A DNA stretch of 38,674 nt from Enterospora canceri (taxonomy: Eukaryota; Microsporidia; Enterocytozoonidae): assembly GCA_002087915.1 (NCBI GenBank), contig LWDP01000021.1:1-38674 (forward strand), read 5' to 3'. Shown piece by piece: positions 34,285 through 38,674 of this stretch. The position numbers were made by a program, and so were the translations under genes. Under the pieces are notes generated by a model. It ran no database searches, had not been told where the DNA came from, and saw only the letters and a list, made by a program, of their open reading frames with translations. Position 1 is the stretch's first letter; every line of letters starts with the position of its first letter.

Positions 34285-34620
34285 ATGACAGCAGAAATTA
34301 GGAAATTTGTAGTTGATTTCGCAGAGCAGAAGAAGGACGGAATTGTGGCATCAGACGACCTGATCAGCTACCTACAGGCCGTGATGAAGGTGAGAAACAG
34401 CAAGATATTCGCAGCAAAGGAGCTGCAGTTCAAGGACAACACCACCTCAGTAGAAATAGAGTGTAAGGAGAATGCAGTCGTAAAGAAGAACATGAAGCAG
34501 TATGTGAGAAGGTTTCTTCGATACAAGAGCCTAGCAAACTACATCAAAGTCATGGGAGACGGCAGCAACAAAATCAGCCTGAATTACATAAATCCAGTTG
34601 AGGAGGATGCTGAGGAATAA
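34285..34620 (+). CDS. RPL22: Ribosomal protein eL22
   Basis: From the ATG at 34285 the protein has 111 residues, matching the family length. It follows eL22 throughout: FVVDFAEQKKDGIVASDDLI at the start, a central strand pair (TTSVEIECKENAVV), KKNMKQYVRRFLRYKSLANY in the middle, NKISLNYINP near the end, and an acidic tail (VEEDAEE). It is a component of the large ribosomal subunit. The upstream in-frame ATG (34243) would add 14 residues not found in the family, and the CCC motif lies between the two. The kinase gene follows 40 bases later on the same strand. Confidence 0.93.
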   Translation: MTAEIRKFVVDFAEQKKDGIVASDDLISYLQAVMKVRNSKIFAAKELQFKDNTTSVEIECKENAVVKKNMKQYVRRFLRYKSLANYIKVMGDGSNKISLNYINPVEEDAEE

Positions 34621-34660
34621 ATAAGCTTATTTTACATATAAAAAAGTGAGTAATTTATGC

Positions 34661-35530
34661 ATGAAGAACTACGAATTCATTGAGAAGATTGGAAGAGGAA
34701 CACATGGGACGACGTATCTGCTCAGAAACAAGAGCAGCGAGTACGTTGTGTGCAAGAGCATCCCTGACAAGTACGCCAAACACGCTGAGCGAGAGACTGC
34801 TGTTTTGAACCAAACTGGTCACCAAAGGGTGGTAAAGATGCTTGAAAACATCAAGGTTAAAAATGGCACCTACATAATTTTGGAGTACGCGAATCACGGC
34901 ACTCTCGAGTCCCTGATCAGGTACTTCAAGAAGAGTGGATCGGCCATCAATAGCAGATTGATCTGGTCTGTTGCAGCCCAGGTTCTCGATGGCCTCAGAC
35001 ACCTCCACTCCCTGAATATCATCCACCGTGACATCAAACCAGCCAACATTCTGATCAATCAGATCAGACACAACGGATCATCGTTTCTTGAATTCAAAAT
35101 AGCCGACTTCTCCCTCTCCACGCAGAAGACGGCCGTTGAAGACCGATCTGTCATTGGTACGCCCTACTACATGGCACCTGAAATCGTATCCAAACAGAAA
35201 TACGATCAAAGAGTCGATGTCTGGGCACTGGGCGTGATAATCTACGAAATGCACCACAATTTGAAGCCATTTTCTGGTTCAACCAGAGACGTCCTCTACG
35301 ACGAAATCCTCAACAAGGACGTGACTGCCCAGAAATCTATCAAAAATGATTCACTCGGCTCCCTCATTCGAAGGTGCCTGAGCCGAAAGCAGAGGCCGAC
35401 GCCAAGGGAGCTGATCAAAGGAAGCGAGAAGCTTCGCCTGACTCTCACGACCATCGAACTCAGGCAGCGTGAAATCCAAATTGAGAAGCTCGAAACGAGA
35501 CTGAAGAAGAGCAAGGTTGATCAGAGATGA
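34661..35530 (+). CDS. NIMA-related protein kinase (NEK/KIN3 type) with DFS instead of DFG
   Basis: I use the ATG at 34661 (289 residues); the earlier frame begins with GTG. The kinase domain covers about residues 4-258: glycine loop IGRGTHGTTY (10-19), Lys32 in VVCK, HRDIKPAN (122-129) as the catalytic loop, DFS (149-151) where DFG is normal, GTPYYMAPE as the activation-segment end, and DVWALGVIIYEM. The wording HRDIKPANIL and GTPYYMAPE suits NEK kinases. A C-terminal coiled coil (about 258-285, TTIELRQREIQIEKLETRLK) follows, as in NEK2, and could dimerise it. NEKs act in mitosis. An out-of-frame ATG five bases earlier (ATGCATG) precedes the start. Confidence 0.82.
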   Translation: MKNYEFIEKIGRGTHGTTYLLRNKSSEYVVCKSIPDKYAKHAERETAVLNQTGHQRVVKMLENIKVKNGTYIILEYANHGTLESLIRYFKKSGSAINSRLIWSVAAQVLDGLRHLHSLNIIHRDIKPANILINQIRHNGSSFLEFKIADFSLSTQKTAVEDRSVIGTPYYMAPEIVSKQKYDQRVDVWALGVIIYEMHHNLKPFSGSTRDVLYDEILNKDVTAQKSIKNDSLGSLIRRCLSRKQRPTPRELIKGSEKLRLTLTTIELRQREIQIEKLETRLKKSKVDQR

Positions 35531-35591
35531 TCTGCTATTGCTTACTATTTATTGCTGAGTCAGCTGCTTCCCAGGCTGACTGGTGCAACAA

Positions 35592-37730
35592 TCACATCGG
35601 TGTCACGTCTGGATTGCCCTGTGGCTGCTGCGCATCCCCAGCCCCCTGCGTTGCCAGCTTCTTGCTGATTGCGTCCTTCTGCTCCTGGATGTGGCTGTTG
35701 ATCTCCTCCACTGTCAGCCCCATGAACTCCTCTGAGTTGAGCCACTTGATTTCCTGATCAATGTCGGCCTTGATTCCACTAACAACATCTGCTGGGGCAG
35801 TGCTCTTCTCGCACGCATCCTCCATCATGTACAACCACGCTTCGTGGGTGTTCTTGGCGTCTGTTCGCTGCCTGAACACCCTGTCTCCCTCTTCGTGTTC
35901 CTCTGCCACCTTCTTCATCCTCTCAATGTCATCGTCAGACAGATTCTTGCTCAGATTCTGGACGAACATCTGCTCGTTCTTCGTGTTCAGGTCCCTCGCT
36001 GTCACCTTCAGCAGGTTGTTCTCGTCCACCTCTACGCTCACCTCAATCTTGGGCTCTCCCTTCCTGGCAGGTGCAATTCCATCGAGGTTGAATTCACCCA
36101 CGTTGTAGTTGTCGCACGACTTGGCCCTGTTTCCCTGCGTGATTCGAATGGTCACGGCTGTCTGGTTGTCTGCCGCTGTCGAAAACACCTGCGTCTGCTT
36201 TGCTGGAATTGGAGTCCTTGCGTGAATCAGCGGCGTGGCCTGTCCACCAAGGGTCTCTATGCACAGATGCAATGGCACTTTGTCAATGAGCAGAATGTGG
36301 CCACCCTGGTCTCCCTCTGCTGGGCAGCACGCATTTGCGTAGTATCCAGCACCGTACGCAATTGACTCGTCCGGATTCATCACGGCCACCACCTTCTTCT
36401 GCGCCGTAGGCGTAGTCTCGGTCTCCCCAAACATCCTCATCAGTGTCTGGCTCACTTTTGGTATTCTCGAGCTGCCTCCGACCATAATCACCCTATCAAT
36501 CTCCTTCTTGCTGTTCTGGATCACCGAATCCAAGTTCGTGTTGCACCCCGGGTTGGCGCGTATCGTGGCCGACGCGTCCAGGACGCCGTTGTCGGTGTAA
36601 ACCGAGTTGATTCTGCCGTACGAGAGCAGGACGCCCTTCACCTTCTCCTCGAGGCGGTCGAACAGCTGCTTCGACGCCCTCTCAAAGCGAGATCGACTCA
36701 GCTCGAAGTTGATTCCTCTTTCGCCCCTGTAGCAGGGCAGGTTGAACGTCACCGTCGTGTTCGAACTCAGCTGCGTCTTCACCTTGATCGCCTCCTGTCT
36801 CAGCCTGATCTCGTTCTTCTTTGCCTCAGTTGGGTCGCAGTTGTCCACCGTCTCCTGGCCAAACTTCCTCACGAACTCCTCCTTCGCCATCTTCACGATG
36901 ATGTTGTCGAAGTCGCCTCCTCCGAGATAGTTGTCTCCATCAGTCGCCTTCACCTCCCCAACCGGGTTGCTCTCGTCGTAGCAGAACTCCAAGATCGACA
37001 CGTCGTACGTCCCGCCCCCGAGGTCGAAGACGAGAATCCTCTCGTCCTGGTTCGGCTTCACCTGCTTGTTCTTGATCATCATCGACCCGTACGCCATTGC
37101 TGCCGCAGTTGGCTCAGCCAGCAGCACCGTCTTCACCTCGAGGCTGTTTCCATTCTCGTCCTTCTTCCTTCCAAATGCGATCTGTGACGCACCCAGCGTC
37201 CTCTGCTTCGCACCGTCGTGGAAGTACGCCGGAACAGTGATCACGATGAATGTTGGAAATGCATTCAGTCTGGTTCGTGCTGACTCGGCCATGTAGTTCA
37301 GCACCGACGCAGATATCTGGATTGGCTCGTAGATCTGCTCCTTTCCGTCGATGTTCACCACAATTCCAATGTTGTCCTCAACCTTCGTCTTGTCTGCCTC
37401 GCTCTTTCCGCCCTTGATCTCCCTGATTTTGAATGGCCAGTATTTCATCGACTTCTGGATGTCACTGTTCCAGTATCCCTTTCCAAACATCCTCTTTGCC
37501 TCGTAGACGTAGTTGTCTGGGTTCGTCTGTGCCGCCAGAATGGCATTGCTTCCTACGCTCACCTTGCCAGTCTTGCTGTCCTTTGGGAAGCAGACTATCG
37601 AGGGCGTGATTCGCTCACCATCGGAGTTGTCGATGATCTGGAGCTCACCGTGCACCATCCCAGCCATGCAGGACATCGTGGTTCCAAGGTCTATTCCAAG
37701 TGTAGTCACATTCGGTATTTTCGTAGACAT
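35592..37730 (-). CDS. HSP70: HSP70 chaperone, cytosolic type
   Basis: From the Met at 37730 (CCC motif one base upstream) the protein has 712 residues; six more codons are open upstream but unlike the family. The ATPase domain (about 1-415) shows LGIDLGTTMSCMAG, LAEPTAAAMAYG, VFDLGGGTYDVSIL and IMVGGSSRIPKV. The substrate domain begins with LHLCIETLGGQATPLI (about 490). There is no signal or transit peptide. Compared with usual HSP70s there is an extra stretch in the ATPase domain (about 385-410, YTDNGVLDASATIRANPGCN). The C-terminus (QPQGNPDVTPM) lacks the EEVD tail used by TPR co-chaperones. Heat-shock elements lie 39-75 bases upstream, so heat induction by HSF is likely. Confidence 0.93.
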   Translation of the reverse strand: MSTKIPNVTTLGIDLGTTMSCMAGMVHGELQIIDNSDGERITPSIVCFPKDSKTGKVSVGSNAILAAQTNPDNYVYEAKRMFGKGYWNSDIQKSMKYWPFKIREIKGGKSEADKTKVEDNIGIVVNIDGKEQIYEPIQISASVLNYMAESARTRLNAFPTFIVITVPAYFHDGAKQRTLGASQIAFGRKKDENGNSLEVKTVLLAEPTAAAMAYGSMMIKNKQVKPNQDERILVFDLGGGTYDVSILEFCYDESNPVGEVKATDGDNYLGGGDFDNIIVKMAKEEFVRKFGQETVDNCDPTEAKKNEIRLRQEAIKVKTQLSSNTTVTFNLPCYRGERGINFELSRSRFERASKQLFDRLEEKVKGVLLSYGRINSVYTDNGVLDASATIRANPGCNTNLDSVIQNSKKEIDRVIMVGGSSRIPKVSQTLMRMFGETETTPTAQKKVVAVMNPDESIAYGAGYYANACCPAEGDQGGHILLIDKVPLHLCIETLGGQATPLIHARTPIPAKQTQVFSTAADNQTAVTIRITQGNRAKSCDNYNVGEFNLDGIAPARKGEPKIEVSVEVDENNLLKVTARDLNTKNEQMFVQNLSKNLSDDDIERMKKVAEEHEEGDRVFRQRTDAKNTHEAWLYMMEDACEKSTAPADVVSGIKADIDQEIKWLNSEEFMGLTVEEINSHIQEQKDAISKKLATQGAGDAQQPQGNPDVTPM

Positions 37731-37731
37731 T

Positions 37732-37734
37732 GGG
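37732..37734 (-). promoter_or_regulatory. CCC motif before HSP70
   Basis: TTTTTACACCC lies one base before the ATG at 37730 and fixes the start. Confidence 0.55.
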
Positions 37735-37762
37735 TGTAAAAATTTCACAAATTTATAGCTCA

Positions 37763-37805
37763 GAAGTGTTCTAGAAGAAGTATTGGAAGAAATACTGTTC
37801 TAGAA
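37763..37805. promoter_or_regulatory. Heat-shock element cluster between HSP70 and YKT6
   Basis: Two TTCTAGAA palindromes (37769-37776 and 37798-37805) lie among further GAA units (GAAGTGTTC to the left, GAAGAAG and GGAAGAAA between). Alternating TTC and GAA blocks at five-base phasing are the binding site of heat-shock factor trimers. The cluster is 39 to 75 bases upstream of the HSP70 ATG and about 80 bases upstream of YKT6. Confidence 0.75.
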
Positions 37806-37840
37806 GGATAATTGGATTAATAGAGATGTAGGTATATAGG

Positions 37841-37868
37841 TAGACTACAACTACAACTACAACTACAT
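37841..37868. repeat. Short (ACTACA)n tandem repeat
   Basis: Four or so units of ACTACA lie upstream of the YKT6 start, between the heat-shock elements and the CCC motif. Confidence 0.7.
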
Positions 37869-37885
37869 GTACACATTAGTAACCC

Positions 37886-38428
37886 ATGCCAATATACGCT
37901 GCATTCTCAGTCAACATAGACAGCTTCAAAATAACAAAGGAAGCATTCATGTTAGAGAAGTACGGCTTCTTCACCAGAATAGCAATCAGAAACCTGCTTA
38001 GGGGACTTGCGTCAGACTTCACCAGGAATATCAAGCACAGTGCGTCCGAGGGCTATCTCGAGATCGAGGAGAAGCTGGAGGACGAGAAGATCGTCATTGC
38101 CACCGTCAAAGAAGGTGGTCGCAGGGTCATCGTGGTCACCGATGGGGCGTACAATGGGTCAGTCAGGTTCAAGGCAGTTCAGGAGGCAAGGAAGGTGGCG
38201 TGCAACTACGACAAGCTGGTTGATTCGTACAGAGACTGGCGCACCAAGGATCTCGGCATGCAGATTGAGCGTGAGATGAAGCAGGCGAATGAGAACGTGG
38301 TGAAGGGGCTCGAGGCCGTGCTGGAAAGGGGGCAGACACTGAATGACCTGGTTGAGAAGTCCGAGTCACTGTCAAAACAGACCAAAATGCTCTATAAAAC
38401 AGCTAAGAAGCAAAACAGGTGCTGTTGA
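37886..38428 (+). CDS. YKT6: YKT6-type longin SNARE
   Basis: The protein has 180 residues. An N-terminal longin domain (about 1-120; MPIYAAFSVNI, then FFTRIAIRNLL) is followed by an R-SNARE motif (about 122-175) with the central-layer Arg in EAVLERGQTLNDLV. There is no membrane segment. The end is KKQNRCC: two Cys, as in Ykt6, but without the -aaX residues of a farnesylation box. It would act in fusion between ER, Golgi and endosomal membranes. The CCC motif touches the ATG. The stop TGA is the first part of a tandem repeat that runs to the next gene. Confidence 0.88.
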   Translation: MPIYAAFSVNIDSFKITKEAFMLEKYGFFTRIAIRNLLRGLASDFTRNIKHSASEGYLEIEEKLEDEKIVIATVKEGGRRVIVVTDGAYNGSVRFKAVQEARKVACNYDKLVDSYRDWRTKDLGMQIEREMKQANENVVKGLEAVLERGQTLNDLVEKSESLSKQTKMLYKTAKKQNRCC

Positions 38429-38500
38429 CACTAATATTATTATAGTAGTAAATGATTGACACTAATATTATTATAGTAAATGATTGACACTAATATTATT
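38426..38500. repeat. Three-copy tandem repeat between convergent gene ends
   Basis: The unit is TGACACTAATATTATTATAG with TAAATGAT following (about 28-31 bases; copy 1 has an extra GTA). Copies start at 38426, 38457 and 38485; the last is cut short. The first copy contains the YKT6 stop codon and the last contains the stop of the minus-strand gene. Confidence 0.85.
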
Positions 38501-38674
38501 CCACTAACTTGAGACAAAGCAGACTGTAATTCTTGTACTTCTCCTCATACGCCTTGATGATCTCGTTGATTGTCTCAGTTGACACATTCTCCTTCATGTA
38601 AATTGGTGCTGCTACTGTCTCATCAGTCACAACCACCCTGTCAATGGCAGGCAACTCGCTTCCAACTGGCTCAG
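38496..38674 (-). CDS. C-terminal part of an unidentified protein
   Basis: An open frame runs in from the right window edge to a TAA at 38498-38496, giving the last 59 residues. The sequence is hydrophilic and acidic (RVVVTDETVAAPIYMKENVS, then INEIIKAYEEKYKNYSLLCL and KLVE). Codon use and the composition resemble the neighbouring housekeeping genes. Too little is present to assign a family. Confidence 0.65.
   Translation of the reverse strand, partial: EPVGSELPAIDRVVVTDETVAAPIYMKENVSTETINEIIKAYEEKYKNYSLLCLKLVE

Noticed and set aside
38426..38500. CRISPR-like array
   Set aside because: There are only three direct copies with no unique spacers; it is a plain tandem repeat in a eukaryotic genome.

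Overview
The window is very probably a piece of a microsporidian genome. The genes are short, densely packed and intron-free in every reading I made. The housekeeping set is eukaryotic: RNA polymerase III largest subunit, SPT16, cytosolic HSP70, eL22, YKT6, V-ATPase proteolipid, PER1, SPB4, RSA4 and a NIMA-type kinase. Most of these have a CCC run 1 to 15 bases before the ATG, the upstream signal known from microsporidia such as Encephalitozoon. Accessory families sit between the housekeeping genes, with one LTR retrotransposon. I cannot name the species.

Layout. 1-4788, minus strand: two related multi-pass membrane proteins (the first cut by the window edge) enclose three tandem Ulp1/C48-like cysteine peptidase homologues with N-terminal signal-like segments. 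4888-9401: SPT16, a Lys/Pro-rich membrane-anchored protein, RSA4. 9468-9539: tRNA-Ala(UGC). 9685-12543: a membrane-anchored OTU-like protease, a long coiled-coil protein, and a tail-anchored SNARE-like protein. 12577-16493: a complete Ty3/gypsy-type element on the minus strand, with 67-bp identical LTRs and an AAAAT target duplication. 16797-18846: a 58-aa ORF, PER1/PGAP3 and a TPR protein. 19127-22381: four tandem paralogues of an unrecognised secreted family. 22421-28092: RPC1 and a split ABC transporter (separate ATPase and membrane genes). 28205-30512: SPB4, a probable NSE1, and two very small genes. 30595-33452: two signal-anchored proteins, tRNA-Thr(AGU), VMA16. 33465-38674: an acidic protein, eL22, NEK kinase, HSP70 with heat-shock elements, YKT6, and the end of an unidentified gene.

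The most interesting parts are the accessory ones. Ulp1-like secreted peptidase homologues and a membrane-anchored OTU-like enzyme lie within 10 kb of each other and would suit interference with host ubiquitin or SUMO. The four-gene secreted family has a shared leader, variable basic middles, a conserved C-terminal domain, and its own TATAAACA-type upstream element in place of CCC. The retrotransposon is odd in its very short LTRs, a CCHC zinc-knuckle ORF placed after pol, a single in-frame stop between gag and pol, and a protease whose expected catalytic Asp reads as Tyr.

Two places (N at 27490 and at 32604) carry exact 299-bp direct duplications on both sides of a single N. These look like unmerged contig overlaps. 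They falsely lengthen the ABC membrane protein by about 100 residues and falsely double the tRNA-Thr gene.
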